Origin: Bolinopsis microptera
Taxonomy: Eukaryota > Ctenophora > Tentaculata > Lobata > Bolinopsidae
NCBI RefSeq assembly: GCF_026151205.1
Contig: NC_087072.1
Span: 20,302,103-20,366,102, forward strand
Length of the DNA stretch: 64,000 nt
Direction of reading: 5' to 3'
A program made the position numbers and the translations under genes. The notes beneath the pieces were generated by a model. It was not told the origin of the DNA and did not search any database. It saw only the letters and a program-made list of their open reading frames with translations. This document shows positions 1 through 10,845 of the stretch, piece by piece; the stretch's first letter is position 1, and every line of letters begins with the position of its first letter.

Positions 1-40
1 ACCGTTCATCTAGCATCCTGTTCTGTACAAGTATCCTTAG

Positions 41-62
41 TAACGCTAGTAACCTAAGTAAC
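41..62. repeat. short GTAACC-type repeat
   Basis: Degenerate run of AGTAAC/CTAGTAACC units upstream of the first visible FNTA exon, in what should be an intron. The same motif forms larger arrays at 11820-11890, 12735-13070 and 19195-19260, and a related form is coding in the potassium channel gene at 59618-60050. Confidence 0.5.
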
Positions 63-76
63 ACTACACTATCCAG

Positions 77-1566
77 GTGTGGCATCACAGAAGATGTATT
101 ATAGAGATGAAAGGAGATCCATCTGGAGAGCTAGAACTCACTGAATACACCCTGTCAAGTGACGCTAAGAATTACCACGCATGGGATCACCGACAATGGG
201 TGAGCAAGCTGATGTTTCTTGTGTTACTCCTACTTTGTTTTCTTTTCTATGCATTATTTCAGTTTTAGAAGATCATGTCTATGATAAGTTACGTAAATTA
301 TACTTTATTTTTGTTGCTATTTCGTATTTAAACCCTATGACTAAATAAATTCACAGGTGCTATCTCAATATAAAATCTGGGATAAAGAACTCGAGTATAT
401 TGACGAATTGTTAACAAAAGATTTGAGGAACAACTCAGCTTGGAATCACCGATACTTTGTCATTGAAAATTCAGTGAGTGCCCTTATTGCAACATTTGTA
501 CCTACCAAAAAGTGTTAACTCCCATTATTTGATTATCACAGCTTTGTTTGAAAATAAAACTTTCAGTGCCATCCTCATGATCATTCAAGAAAATTGCAGT
601 CAAAACAGTGGAATTTGGGCCCACTGGTAAAAATTGCAGGTTTAATTATCCAATCTCATTTGACTGATCACGTCAAATAGGTCTTTTTTTATTCTACTTA
701 CGACCAATGATTATACCAGCAAGGGTGGAGTAAAGAAACTGTCAATAAGGAGCTGGAGTACGCTGGCACTTACATCAAGAAAGCTCCCAACAACGAGTCC
801 TCCTGGAACTACGCTCGAGGAATCATCAAGAAGAACAAGATGAAATACTCAGACTTCCCCTCTTTCAAGGTATGCTTCCTTGTGTTTTCGTTCCAGCTTC
901 TGCATTTCATCCATTAATGTTCTATTATAAATCACACAGAATGCACTATAATAATGCTCTACATATACAATACCACTAAATGCAGTTAATTTTAAGTATA
1001 ATAGTGTATGTATATTGTATACACTATTAGTTCTCAATTTACGGTTATAATCCGAACAAGCTTACACTTAAATCACAAATTTACAATACGCTCGAAGTTT
1101 ACTTCTTCCACTGTATTTTCTAAAATGGCCCCCATTATGCCATTTACTAGAACTCACTAACACCCCTTCTCTCAAGAGTTGTGTGTAATGTGTGTACAGT
1201 GAGTTATCTGTGTATTTTAACAGACCCCTTCTCTCAGGAGTTATGCGGAGGTATGAACGAGTCCCACATTCCATCTCCCTTCCTTCTTAGTACACTAGCT
1301 GACATACATGTAGAAGAGGGCAACAACACCGCTGCTAGCAACGTAAGAATATTGAGCAAACGCAGCATTTATGATTTAGATTGGGGGACAATGTGACGAC
1401 AAAATACCATCCTAATGAACTGATTGATTTGTTATTTTCTGAGATTTCTATTGAATTTTACTGAACCATTTCTTTTCCACAGGTATTCGAAAAGTTAAAA
1501 GATCTGGACAGTATCAGAGTGAAGTACTGGACTTTCAAGCAAAACCAACTCCCAGTTGGTTCTTAA
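77..1566 (+). CDS. FNTA: protein farnesyltransferase/geranylgeranyltransferase type-1 subunit alpha, 3' part (5 exons)
   Basis: Alpha subunit of the cytosolic heterodimer that attaches a farnesyl or geranylgeranyl group to CaaX proteins such as Ras and Rho. Visible exons are 77-199, 357-473, 720-869, 1238-1342 and 1483-1566, with GT/AG borders and every join in phase 0. They encode 192 residues ending in TAA; earlier exons lie left of the window. PPTA (prenyltransferase alpha) repeats are clear: WHHRR at the start, then [20 protein letters not shown] and [10 protein letters not shown], matching the order in human FNTA. The codon at 77 is GTG after a splice acceptor, so it is not a start. The fourth exon was placed at 1238 because the earlier AG at 1223 gives an in-frame stop. 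The protein ends without a long tail. Family identity is secure; splice borders are read by eye. Confidence 0.93.
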
Positions 1567-1936
1567 GAGTCAAGGAACTCGGAGAGAATCCGTATTGCTA
1601 GGTGTTGTCCCCGTTTGAGTTGTTGAGCTAACAGACGGGCTGTTATCATATTGTATTAGCTGATACGTGTTGTAAAGGGTGACATGTGCAAAGATGAGAG
1701 CGTCTCTAAATATTATATTTCCTTCTTTTATTTTGTAAATTTTGTAATTTGATAATAATTGATCTCTTGACCAACTTTGTTTGATATCGTGCTTTTCTTT
1801 TAGGATATAATAAGTACATCGCAACATGAATTTCAGTTTTAAATTAAAATTCGTAATTTCTAAATCACTAGTCAGCAGACATCTGTAAAATAACTACCCT
1901 GCTTAGCTCTAGAAAACATGACGTAACCAAGACAAT

Positions 1937-2539
1937 ATGAAGACAAACAACAAGACACAACGAGGGGGAAACCCCCATCACAACCCCTCAAAAAGAAGAC
2001 TAGGAAAGCTAAAAGGAGACCAGGCCCAGATCCACATACCAATAGGGAAACACAAGTGGAAAGCTCTGAGGGAGCTGAAAAAAGCCCGGATAGAGGCGGG
2101 GCTCTATCAAGATGTGAGAGAGACTGATGGGGATAAGAAGAAGACTGACCTGTTGAAAGTTGCTCAGAAACAATCTGCTAAGGTATGTTTTGTTGTTTTG
2201 TTAGGGCAGTATTGTGATTATTAGTGCATTAACGTCCTCTTTGTAAGGAATTTTATCGTATGTTTGTTTTGTTAATAAGATCTATTTATTGTACGTATCA
2301 TTTTACTATTATCCGAAGCATTCTTACATTTCCTTTACTTTTTAATCGAACAGGTAAAAGAGGAAAGGGCTCAAAACATAGCTGAAAAAGGTGACGAAGA
2401 AAAAAAGGAAGAGATGACAAAACGGCAAGGCCAAAGAGCTATTTACAAGAAGAAAATGACAGCCAAAACAAAACATGGACAACCAGTTATGAGACATCAG
2501 ATAGGATATCTTCTCCATAAGATCAAACACAGTAAATGA
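1937..2539 (+). CDS. FYV7/TAP26 (CCDC59)-like rRNA-processing protein
   Basis: Two exons, 1937-2182 and 2354-2539, joined in phase 0 (donor GTATGT, acceptor AACAG), encode a 143-residue highly basic, lysine-rich protein. The last 30 residues contain KTKHGQP followed by an H-Q-I-x-x-L-L-x-K-I pattern. This matches the C-terminal signature of the FYV7/TAP26 family (KTKKGQP...Q-x-x-L-L-x-K-I in human CCDC59), small nucleolar proteins needed for 18S rRNA maturation in yeast. The central part is charged and likely coiled (EERAQN...EEKKEE). The ATG lies 370 bp after the FNTA stop on the same strand. The assignment rests on this short C-terminal motif and overall composition; nucleolar location is inferred from the family. 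Confidence 0.7.
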
Positions 2540-2948
2540 ACTTTTCTTCGCCAGAGAAATGTCTATCTGATTGCCTATCGTTTTACCTAGGTTTATTTAT
2601 TGTTATATTGTGATGTTGAAAGCCACTTTTAACCCTTGATTAGTGTTCGTATTTCTCGTGTTTTTCAATTATAAAATATGGTTAAATCCTGGTCGATTAC
2701 AGTCTACTGATTAATTTTCATTCCGCAAGATAGATCTTTCAATAAAGGGATCACTTATGCATCTTAATTCCAAAGTGCCATGCATTACGATGCCCGCTGA
2801 CACGATGGCTGTCACTACTCTTATAAACGGTCTTCTTTTACCAAGAGTTGGAAGACGCTGTAAATAGTTTAGTAATGTGGGTGACGCAAATCCGGACGCG
2901 CGCACGTACGTACGTACGTACCACGGGTACTACATTTTGTAGTAGCGA

Positions 2949-3048
2949 CTCATTGGTTACCTGGGGACCCCAGGCTATTATGTTCATTAACATAACGAAT
3001 AGAGATTAGGCGGAATGACAGGCTGAGCGCGGCCCAGTAACTCATTGG
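2949..3048. mobile_element. short TTAC...GTAA element, copy 1, with 8-bp target duplication
   Basis: An 84-bp unit (2957-3040) starts TTACCTGGGG and ends CCCAGTAA. It is flanked by an exact direct repeat CTCATTGG at 2949-2956 and 3041-3048. Its core, which includes AGATTAGGCGGAATGACAGG, recurs at 9620-9710 and 62173-62266. It has no coding capacity. An 8-bp duplication suggests a hAT-type non-autonomous element (MITE), although the terminal inverted repeat is short and imperfect. Confidence 0.72.
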
Positions 3049-4278
3049 CCTTCACCTATTATCAATTATACATTATAGCGAATGGCGAAGGATAATTTCT
3101 GTCTTGCCAATCAGATATTAGGTTATTGGTTTTTGGTGAATTTTGATATCTGTAACCTACTTCAAGCTGTCCAGTAGCTAATACCACTGGGGGCAACCAT
3201 ATTAGTATAGTAAAGTATACTATTAAGTATATCCCGGCCCCGGGTCAAAATCGGGAAAAAACCTACATAATTTAATATACTTTAATAATTACCTACAATT
3301 AGTAATAATAATAATAATAAGGCCCCCGCTCAGAACACCAGAGCTAGTGAGTAGTGGGTCCGAGGCTGATACTCGTGGTCAGCACCCCCGGGGTCGGTAA
3401 CGGCAGCAGTCCATTGGATGGCTGCCGGCTAGAGCTACTCACTCCCTGGCATTGCCAGATGTCTTCTTCCTGAGGTTCAGTTATAGCACAAAGTTTAAAC
3501 TATTAACACTGTTAGTTCCCCCGTTACTAGTCCAAGTAACGGGCTAGAACTTGACCAAACAGCTGGTGAAACACCTGTAGACCACCAGAACCTCAGGCTC
3601 TATTGTCCTTCTCAACATCATTTAATGTTGTCGTGAGATTTTGTAATTGCTTAAAATTCATGTTTAGGAAGGAACAAAAAAAAAAGAAAGAAAATTACAA
3701 AAAAAAGTTAAAAACAAAAAAGACAAAAAAAGCACAAAATGGAAAAACCAAGAAAAGTATCTGTGACTGAAACAGCAGTATTTTAAGATTTATCCCCTTA
3801 TTATATATTTATTCGTTATCATAGCAGCATAGACGGTCAGTACTGAAAGATTCTCCATCCTTAATAAATAATTACTATTTATAGTGTTACCATTTACCAT
3901 ACCCATTGTATTAGTAATTACATTGTAATTGAAATTATGTTATATATATCCTTGTATTTGGTGTTACTTGTCCCCCGGTTAATTCCCTTTCTTGACTCTC
4001 GTTGGTAAAAATCTTTTATCCTTCTGCTCTAGCTCTTGGTTTCTTGACTAGGTGCAATTGACACCTAGTGGTTTTCTTTCCGGGCATGGACTGACCCGCA
4101 GATGTCCCCCAATCTTAAGTTGTGGACTCGTGACAAAAGGATGTGTGGCCATGGGTTAAATGGTTACTAACGGGTCTACTACCCAGGAGGTAGCTACCTG
4201 GGGAGCTGGGCGACGCGGGGCAACGCTCAGTGCTCTGTTTTCCCTGCCAACTCTCTAGGGGGTATATCAAGTTATGAT

Positions 4279-7200
4279 ATGAATTCTCTCTCAAATTTTT
4301 CAAACTCTCCTACTCTCCCTACTAATGGGTCAGAGCAGGATCAACAACCTAACATCGCCCCTCCAACTCGCCGTGAGAGGAAGGCTCGCACTGAGACTTC
4401 CACTCGTCACACGTGGAGCAAGGAGGACAACATACAGCTCATGACGCTGTATTACCAGAGCCAACCATCCCGCTCTGGTTACAGAAGGAGACTCCGGTCA
4501 CTGTGGGATGATGCCGGACTCTTCACTTGTACAGAACAAAGATTGGCAGACCAAGCAAGGTCAATCAGAAATAATAATCTCCTCTCAGACATAGAACTAC
4601 TGGAGATTCGAGGTACTCTTCCACCTAGCGTAGTGGAAGAGGCTCCAACAACGACAACTCAAGCTCTACCCACAGTCTCCCAAGCAATCAGGACGTTGAG
4701 GGATGCAACTATCCCAACTGTTGCCGCCGAAGAACTCACCCCCACCGCAACGGTACCTGATTTTGACAAGGAGGCAATCATTGAGCGGCTAAAAACCCTC
4801 TTAGAAGACCCTTCAGTGATAGAAACCAAGCCCCTGAGACATGTGAACAGAAAGAAGCTTATGGAGGAAACATCTCTCATCAACTCATGTATAGCAGAGA
4901 TTCCTACTTCTTCAATCACTGAAACCAACACTCTATTGCTTGCAGGAGCACATTTAGTCAGCGAAAGACTTGGTGAAAAACCTGCAAATAAGAATGCAGA
5001 GAAGCGGAAAACTCCGCTATGGAAAAGAAGAATCGAAGATAAGATTACCCAGGTGAGGAAAGACATCTCTTATCTTGAGGAGAAGAAGAAAGGTATTACC
5101 CTTAAACAAAAAATACTAGAAGGGCTCAACAGACGTCACCCCCTGTTGAAGAAAAAGGGTATATCATGCATCATTGAGGAGCTCAAGCAACGTCTTCGTG
5201 CAAAAGCAGCTAAGATAAAGAGATTTAATAAAAGATGCGAACGATACCACCAGAACAAGTTGTTTGGAAACAACCAGAGGCAGTTCTACAGAAACCTTCA
5301 AACAAACCCTGAAGAACAGGATATCTCCCACCCTGAGGCTGACAAGGATTCTTGTTTGAAGTTCTGGAAGAACATATGGGAGCAGCCGGTTGAACATAAC
5401 AGTGATGCTGAATGGTTACCGGATGTCAGAACAGCACTAGCCTCAGCAGATGAACAGCGACAGTTTGTTATAACTAACACCCTGGTTGCAGATAGAGTGA
5501 AGAAAATGACCAATTGGTCCTCTCCTGGTACAGACGGACTGCATGCTTATTGGATAAAGCACTTTAAAGAACTCCACAATAGGATTGCAGATCAACTTAT
5601 GAATTGCCTAACCAACGCTGATATCCCTGACTGGATGACATTGGGACGCACGTACCTGCTCATAAAGGACCACTCCAAAGGACCCATCCCAGGCAATTTC
5701 AGACCTATTACATGCTTATCAGCTATGTGGAAACTGTTCACTGGTCTAATCTCAGATTCCATATACAACCATTTAGACCAGCAAAAACTCCTCCCCCCTG
5801 AGCAGAAAGGGTGCAAGAAGAAGAGCAGAGGATGTAAAGAACAGTTAATGATAGACAAACTCATTCTGAAGAACTGTAAACGAAGGAAGCGGAACCTGAA
5901 CATGACGTTTATAGACTACAAGAAGGCGTATGATAGCGTCCCACACTCTTGGATTCTGTCTTGTTTGACCATGTGTGGTATCTCTTCATCCATCATAGAT
6001 CTGTTTGAAGCCTCCTTCAAACAATCGTATGTTAACCTGATGCTTGGTAAAGTTTCCCTTGGGAGAATTAAAATTAATAGAGGTCTATTCCAAGGAGACT
6101 CAGTATCACCTATTCACTTTATCATGAGTCTTATACCCCTATCCATTCTTTTGAATAAGCATGACATAGGATACTCTCTGGAGAAGGGAGGTCGACCGAA
6201 AGTGTCACATAGGCTATACATGGACGACCTCAAGTTGTATGCCGAGAGTGAAGACGAAATGCAAACACTGGTTAATACCACAGCAGAGTTCAGCAGTGAC
6301 ATAAAAATGGAATTCGGACTAGAGAAATGTGCCGTGGTGAAGGTGAAGAAGGGAGCAAGAGCCGTTTTCGAAGGCATCTCCCTACCCACAGGTGAACAGA
6401 TCCATGAGTTGGAGGACGAGGGCTATAAGTATCTGGGAATACTAGAAGCCAATGATATACTGCACAAAGAGATGAAAGCACTGGTTACAAAGGAGTATAT
6501 CAGAAGAGTTAAAAAGGTTTTAAAATCCCAGCTTCATGGCAGGAATAGTATACAAGCAATTAACACCTGGGCTGTACCTGTGATAAGATATGGAGCTGGA
6601 ATTCTCTCATGGAATGCTGGAGAGACCAAAGCCTTAGATGTCAAGACCCGGAAACTTATGAGGATAAATGGAGCTCACCACCCCCAAGGAGATGTTGATC
6701 GGTTATACGTAAGCCGTCAACTGGGTGGCCGTGGGCTACATAGTATAGAGGAAGTCGTAAAGAGAGAGGAGAATGCACTCACCACTTATGTGGTGAGAAG
6801 TAGAGACCCAGAACTGATTGCTCTGAAGGACTACTTTGTCAAAGACAAGATACTCTTGGGTGAAGAGATAGAGAAAGATATCGACCGAACACAACGCGAG
6901 GAAATCCGCAAGGAGAAGTGGACTGCTAAAGTGATGCACGGACAGTTCCCAAGGCAGATGATGGGTATAGCGGACCCGTTAACCTCTTGGAACTGGCTCA
7001 CTCAACAAGACTTGAAGAAGGAGACAGAAGGATTGTTGATAGCAGCCCAAGACCAAGCACTTAGGACGAATTATGTGAAGCACAGGATTGACAAAACACC
7101 TGGCTCTTCTCCCCTCTGCAGACTCTGCAGAAATCATTACGAGACAATAGACCACATACTGAATGGGTGCCCAAAACTTTCACAGACAGAATATAAGTGT

Positions 7201-7686
7201 CGGCATGACAAAGTAGCTGCCGCATTGCACTGGAGTCTGTGCAAGGAATACGGCTTCCCACGCAGTAAAAGGTGGTACGAACACCGGGCAGAGAAGGTGC
7301 TGGAGAACGAAAAAGTCAAGATATTGTGGGACTTCCATGTCCAGTCGGACCACGTTATCGAACACTGCAGACCGGATCTCCTCCTGGTAGACAAGGTAAC
7401 CAACGCAGCAACCATCATTGACGTTGCAGTCCCAGGAGATACCCGGATCCTGGATAGAGAACAAGAAAAGATACTGAAATATCAAGACCTAAAAAGAGAA
7501 ATTAAGAAGAACTGGAATTTACGAAAGGTCACAATCGTCCCTGTGGTGATAGGCGCATTAGGAACTATCACCATTAACTTTCGTAAACACCTCGACGCAG
7601 TCCACTGCAATCTGAGCATCTCTAATCTCCAGAAGACAGCTCTGCTAGGATCAGCCAGAATTCTCAGGATGGTCTTAGACATATGA
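4279..7686 (+). CDS. LINE polyprotein: Myb-like domain, reverse transcriptase, CCHC finger, restriction-like endonuclease
   Basis: The 1,135-residue ORF encodes the retrotransposition protein of the R4/Dong-like element. Residues about 44-100 form a Myb/SANT-like DNA-binding segment (TWSKEDN...LADQAR). The reverse transcriptase occupies the middle: catalytic Asp546 in FIDYKKAYDS, the QGDSVSP motif, and the YMDD box at 647-650. After the thumb there is a CCHC knuckle beginning at Cys947/Cys950. A restriction-like endonuclease follows, with RPDL (Asp1033) and IDVAVPGD (Asp1048) typical of R2/R4-type enzymes that nick a specific target and prime reverse transcription from it. There is no APE endonuclease. 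The start is the first ATG of the open frame. All motifs needed for target-primed reverse transcription appear intact. Confidence 0.9.
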   Translation: MNSLSNFSNSPTLPTNGSEQDQQPNIAPPTRRERKARTETSTRHTWSKEDNIQLMTLYYQSQPSRSGYRRRLRSLWDDAGLFTCTEQRLADQARSIRNNNLLSDIELLEIRGTLPPSVVEEAPTTTTQALPTVSQAIRTLRDATIPTVAAEELTPTATVPDFDKEAIIERLKTLLEDPSVIETKPLRHVNRKKLMEETSLINSCIAEIPTSSITETNTLLLAGAHLVSERLGEKPANKNAEKRKTPLWKRRIEDKITQVRKDISYLEEKKKGITLKQKILEGLNRRHPLLKKKGISCIIEELKQRLRAKAAKIKRFNKRCERYHQNKLFGNNQRQFYRNLQTNPEEQDISHPEADKDSCLKFWKNIWEQPVEHNSDAEWLPDVRTALASADEQRQFVITNTLVADRVKKMTNWSSPGTDGLHAYWIKHFKELHNRIADQLMNCLTNADIPDWMTLGRTYLLIKDHSKGPIPGNFRPITCLSAMWKLFTGLISDSIYNHLDQQKLLPPEQKGCKKKSRGCKEQLMIDKLILKNCKRRKRNLNMTFIDYKKAYDSVPHSWILSCLTMCGISSSIIDLFEASFKQSYVNLMLGKVSLGRIKINRGLFQGDSVSPIHFIMSLIPLSILLNKHDIGYSLEKGGRPKVSHRLYMDDLKLYAESEDEMQTLVNTTAEFSSDIKMEFGLEKCAVVKVKKGARAVFEGISLPTGEQIHELEDEGYKYLGILEANDILHKEMKALVTKEYIRRVKKVLKSQLHGRNSIQAINTWAVPVIRYGAGILSWNAGETKALDVKTRKLMRINGAHHPQGDVDRLYVSRQLGGRGLHSIEEVVKREENALTTYVVRSRDPELIALKDYFVKDKILLGEEIEKDIDRTQREEIRKEKWTAKVMHGQFPRQMMGIADPLTSWNWLTQQDLKKETEGLLIAAQDQALRTNYVKHRIDKTPGSSPLCRLCRNHYETIDHILNGCPKLSQTEYKCRHDKVAAALHWSLCKEYGFPRSKRWYEHRAEKVLENEKVKILWDFHVQSDHVIEHCRPDLLLVDKVTNAATIIDVAVPGDTRILDREQEKILKYQDLKREIKKNWNLRKVTIVPVVIGALGTITINFRKHLDAVHCNLSISNLQKTALLGSARILRMVLDI

Positions 7687-7788
7687 TATTATTGAGAGTA
7701 TAATACACTGTAGATACTCTATATTTAGTTTATTCTTCACTGGATACTGTAATAAACACTTTTTACCTGGTCCTCTTATTTCTCTTCC

Positions 7789-8305
7789 CTTGCTATGCAA
7801 GCCCTGTCTCTTGTTTATACAATTTTTAACCCGTATATTGGGTAGACTGTGTAATTGTTATGTATTTTATATTAAATACAGTTTTGTGTACAAGTAATTA
7901 TTGTTATTTAATGGACTAAGGGGTATACATGTGTTGGAGTTTTTCTCTTATTCTTCTTCTCTTGCTCTGCATGCCCTGATTCTTGTATAAACATGATGTT
8001 TGTTTAAATATTGTATATTCTTGTATTGATTGTGGTATTTTGTGGGTCAGATTCAGCAATACCCAATGGGTACTTGCTGAATCACTGTTTTATACACTCC
8101 GTAGCCAGTCCCTGTGTTCCGTCCCTTGCCCTGCAAGCCCTGTTTCTTGATTATATAGCATTGATTTATCGTGTATTACATTGTAGTATGTAATAAACAT
8201 TTGTAGTAGTGTAGGATTGTTTGAATTTCTTTTTGCTAGGTTTTATAATATTTATTTGTATAATTTGTGATTGTTTCTCCCGGTTTTCTTCCCTTGCGTA
8301 GCAAG
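7789..8305 (+). repeat. four spaced 13-bp hairpins in the LINE 3' UTR
   Basis: Stem-loops of form CTTGC-N3-GCAAG occur at 7789-7801, 7961-7973 (one stem change), 8125-8137 and 8293-8305, spaced 172, 164 and 168 bp. Each is followed by a copy of CCCTG(T/A)(C/T)TCTTGT or a variant, so the 3' UTR is an imperfect fourfold tandem repeat. The loop differs while the stem is kept, which suggests an RNA structure. Confidence 0.7.
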
Positions 8306-8716
8306 CCCTGTCTCTTGTAAAAACAACCTCGAAAGATTTGTAGATACACATAGCCTCTACACCTTTACCCTCTGGTCCCTAGGGTCAGCTGATCCCGGGC
8401 CAGAGGGAAACTACCGACTGCCAAGGTTTGACGCCTAGGCAGTCGAGACCTCTTATTGAGACCCTTTATAATAATAATAATAGGATTATGGCCACATAGC
8501 CATCTCGACAAAACTTGAAACCCAACTGCACTCTACGCTATTGCAGTTCGCACAATATTTATAAAAAAGAAAAATGTTCCTATCCGGAATATGTAATGAT
8601 TAATTATTTTAAGGACGTTAACATGTAGTTCTGAAATTAACAATCAAGAAACATTGATTCCACGGTATTTGGCAATCAATGGGTTATTAGACATGAAATA
8701 TGCATATGAATCATGG

Positions 8717-9385
8717 TCACATGTATTTATTTTTGACATCAAGGCCGGTTTCGCCGAGATCCCAGAAGTGACCCTTTGACGATGCTCCACTCGCTATCAG
8801 TTCAGTTTTATAACATTGAAGTCGAGCTTTGAATGCGTCTACTAAACTGGCTTCTTTAACCGAACTTGGTACTTTGTTCCAGTAATTGGCAACACGGTTA
8901 CTGAGGACCTGATTTCCTCTTTTATCTTTTAGGATCTTGGTACCGCTACGTGATATATCCTGAAAAGATCTTGTCCATAGTCCACTTTACCCGTCGTTAT
9001 TTTAAAGGTTTCAATAAGATCACCCCTCATACGGCGCTTCAGTAGTGTTGTTAACTGAAGGATTCTCAGTCTCTCATCGTATGGTAGGATACCAATCCCG
9101 TCGATTATTCGTGTAAAATCTCTCTGAACATCTTCTATCTTCTTAATAGTCCTCCAGTTTCCGTGCTCTGCTGGTAGATTCCACACTTGCACAGCGTATT
9201 CGATGTGAGGTCGAACTAGAGCTCGGTAGAAATATAGCATAACAAATTTGTTACGGCAGATCAAGCTTCGTTTGATCCAGCCTATAACAGACTTTGCTTT
9301 TTTCACGGACTTATCTATATGGTCACTCCAGTCCAGGTTTCTGGTAGTTAGAACTCCAAGATCCTTTTCTGATTTAGGAGATAAT
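8717..9385 (-). pseudogene. CR1/L2-like LINE fragment (reverse-transcriptase C-terminus), frameshifted
   Basis: On the minus strand this encodes the last part of a reverse-transcriptase ORF. It has EKDLGV, NLDWSDHI, the connection region with LVRPHIEYAVQVW, and a GDLIETFKI segment, all typical of CR1/L2 LINEs. The first frame ends at 8929 (...VAVPRS). The rest of the family pattern continues in another frame (GTKILKDKRGN, VANYWNKVP) to a stop at 8717-8719, so one indel near 8945 breaks it. The 5' side stops near 9385, lacking the catalytic part. This is a dead 5'-truncated copy. Confidence 0.8.
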
Positions 9386-9433
9386 TTTTTTCTGATTTAG
9401 TAGATAAATTTATATTCTTCGTTAACAGTTAAG

Positions 9434-9577
9434 ATTTACAATTTGTAGCGCGATGCACTACTGGGTCGCGCGCGCATCAAATAATGCTTCTCGCAACCAC
9501 CTTCGGTAGATCGGCGAGATGCACCACTGTGCCTCACCGAGCTGCGAAGGATTGACATCGTGAATCAAATTTACAAT
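9434..9577. mobile_element. SINE-like 126-bp structured element, copy 1, with 9-bp target duplication
   Basis: The unit 9443-9568 (starts TTGTAGCGCGATGC, ends GTGAATCAA) lies between exact direct repeats ATTTACAAT at 9434-9442 and 9569-9577. A second copy at 10219-10341 is nearly identical. It contains a GCGCGA/TCGCGC hairpin and a GCAC-CACU-GUGC hairpin inside a CGGCGAG/CTCACCG stem. The reverse strand contains AGGCACAGTGG, one base off a pol III A box, but no convincing B box is present. Confidence 0.75.
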
Positions 9578-9611
9578 CAGTTCCCCCTTATTTTTTGTGA
9601 AATTTTGTCTC

Positions 9612-9718
9612 GAGTTGACTTACCTAGCTGGGATCCCCAGGCTATTATGTTCATAAACATTATACCGAATAAAGATTAGGCGGAATGACAGGCTGAGTGC
9701 CGCCCAGTAAGAGTTGAC
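9612..9718. mobile_element. short TTAC...GTAA element, copy 2, with 8-bp target duplication
   Basis: The 91-bp unit at 9620-9710 (TTACCTAGCTGGG...CCCAGTAA) is bounded by GAGTTGAC at 9612-9619 and 9711-9718. The core matches copy 1 at 2957 and copy 3 at 62173 with a few substitutions and a short internal insertion (TATAC). Confidence 0.75.
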
Positions 9719-10210
9719 ATACGTTGTATCACGTCGTGACCCTTAACGGGTGAATGTGATACTCGTAAAATATCTGTTCCATATATTGGACCGTCGACGC
9801 GGACGAGTCCAACTCGGCGCGCGTCCTGGTACCCAAGAAACCTTACTGGCTGGAGCCTAACTTTGAAAGTAAAAGAGATAGCGTCTTCCGGTTTTTTGCA
9901 AAATGTTCGTTTCGCAAAAATAACGTTTCCCCCCCAGGGGGGAAATTGAAAACAACGTAGATTTTGAATTATCGCGAAAAGTCATATTTTAGGCCTTATA
10001 AAACTGCGTAGCTTTAACTTTGCAGATTGTTGTTCTCTGATTGGCTGAATCGTATCACGTGGTACGCGGTACAATTGCATTCTTGGAATATTTGGAGCGT
10101 GCAAATGCAATGAACTAGCAAGCGCGCGCGGAGTTCAACATGCTGTGAAAAGGCGATCACCCTGTAGTAATATTGCTAGCCAGTAAGGATTGCTGGGTAT
10201 GAGATAGCCG

Positions 10211-10349
10211 AGAAGCTGTTGTAGCGCGATGCACTACTGGGTCGCGCGCGCATCAAATAATGCTTCTCGCAACCTTCGGTAGATCGGCGAGATGCACCAC
10301 TGTGCCTCACCGAGCTGCGAAGGATTGACATCGTGAATCAAAGAAGCTG
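10211..10349. mobile_element. SINE-like 123-bp structured element, copy 2, with 8-bp target duplication
   Basis: The unit 10219-10341 sits between AGAAGCTG copies at 10211-10218 and 10342-10349. It differs from copy 1 mainly by lacking one ACC triplet. Different flanks with their own duplications show two independent insertions rather than a segmental duplication. Confidence 0.78.
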
Positions 10350-10353
10350 CAAA

Positions 10354-10371
10354 GGGGGGGGGGGGGGGGGG
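10354..10371. repeat. poly-G tract (18 G)
   Basis: Eighteen consecutive G on the plus strand just downstream of the SINE-like copy 2, followed by GAGGGG. Confidence 0.9.
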
Positions 10372-10845
10372 AGGGGTTGATGGCGAGTTATGCTTTGTCA
10401 AAGTGGATGCTTTTTAAAATGAAACCGAAAGTCTTTAAACTGCGCGTTGTGTTGGTTTTATGTATAAATATCTGGTATCGATTCGCATGACTTGTGACGA
10501 AATACCCAATTAGAGTTAGTACAAGCCAAACACAAGGATATCTCGTGAACAGATCATATGCACCTGTTGCAGCCGGTCGCAGACCTTGGTCGCTATAATT
10601 GACGCTAAGTGACATTAAGTGACCGTTGAGCCACACTTCTTGACAAATTTTGTTTAGAATAACAACCCAATCATAAGGTAAAAAGTATAGGCTGTATTTT
10701 AAGGGCTAATCACAGTCCATCTAAGTCGTAAGTTTGGAGGAATAATACGGCTAATTTTGCGATTCCTTAAAGTCTTGAACCAAAATACCCTGCTGCGCCG
10801 TCAACTGGGCCAGGTTGTAAACCTACAACGTGACCCCCGTCCACT

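Larger units (their letters stand above)
3303..8482 (+). mobile_element. R4/Dong-like (RLE-type) non-LTR retrotransposon between TAA repeats
   Basis: The element body runs from about 3321 to 8466. It abuts a TAA microsatellite on each side (3303-3320 and 8467-8482). It has a 5' UTR of about 960 bp with an A-rich stretch at 3668-3730, one uninterrupted ORF (4279-7686) and a 3' UTR of about 780 bp carrying four spaced hairpins. Dong elements of the R4 clade are known to insert into TAA repeats, which fits both the flanks and the endonuclease type. No frameshift or stop is seen, so this copy may be recent or still active. Confidence 0.85.

Noticed and set aside
2957-3040. Hammerhead-type ribozyme or spliced-leader RNA in the TTAC element
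   Set aside because: The GCTGAG text resembles part of a hammerhead core, but CTGATGA and GAAA are absent, and no Sm site or splice donor follows a leader.
4659-5066. 135-codon minus-strand ORF inside the LINE
   Set aside because: Antisense shadow of the clearly coding R4-like polyprotein.
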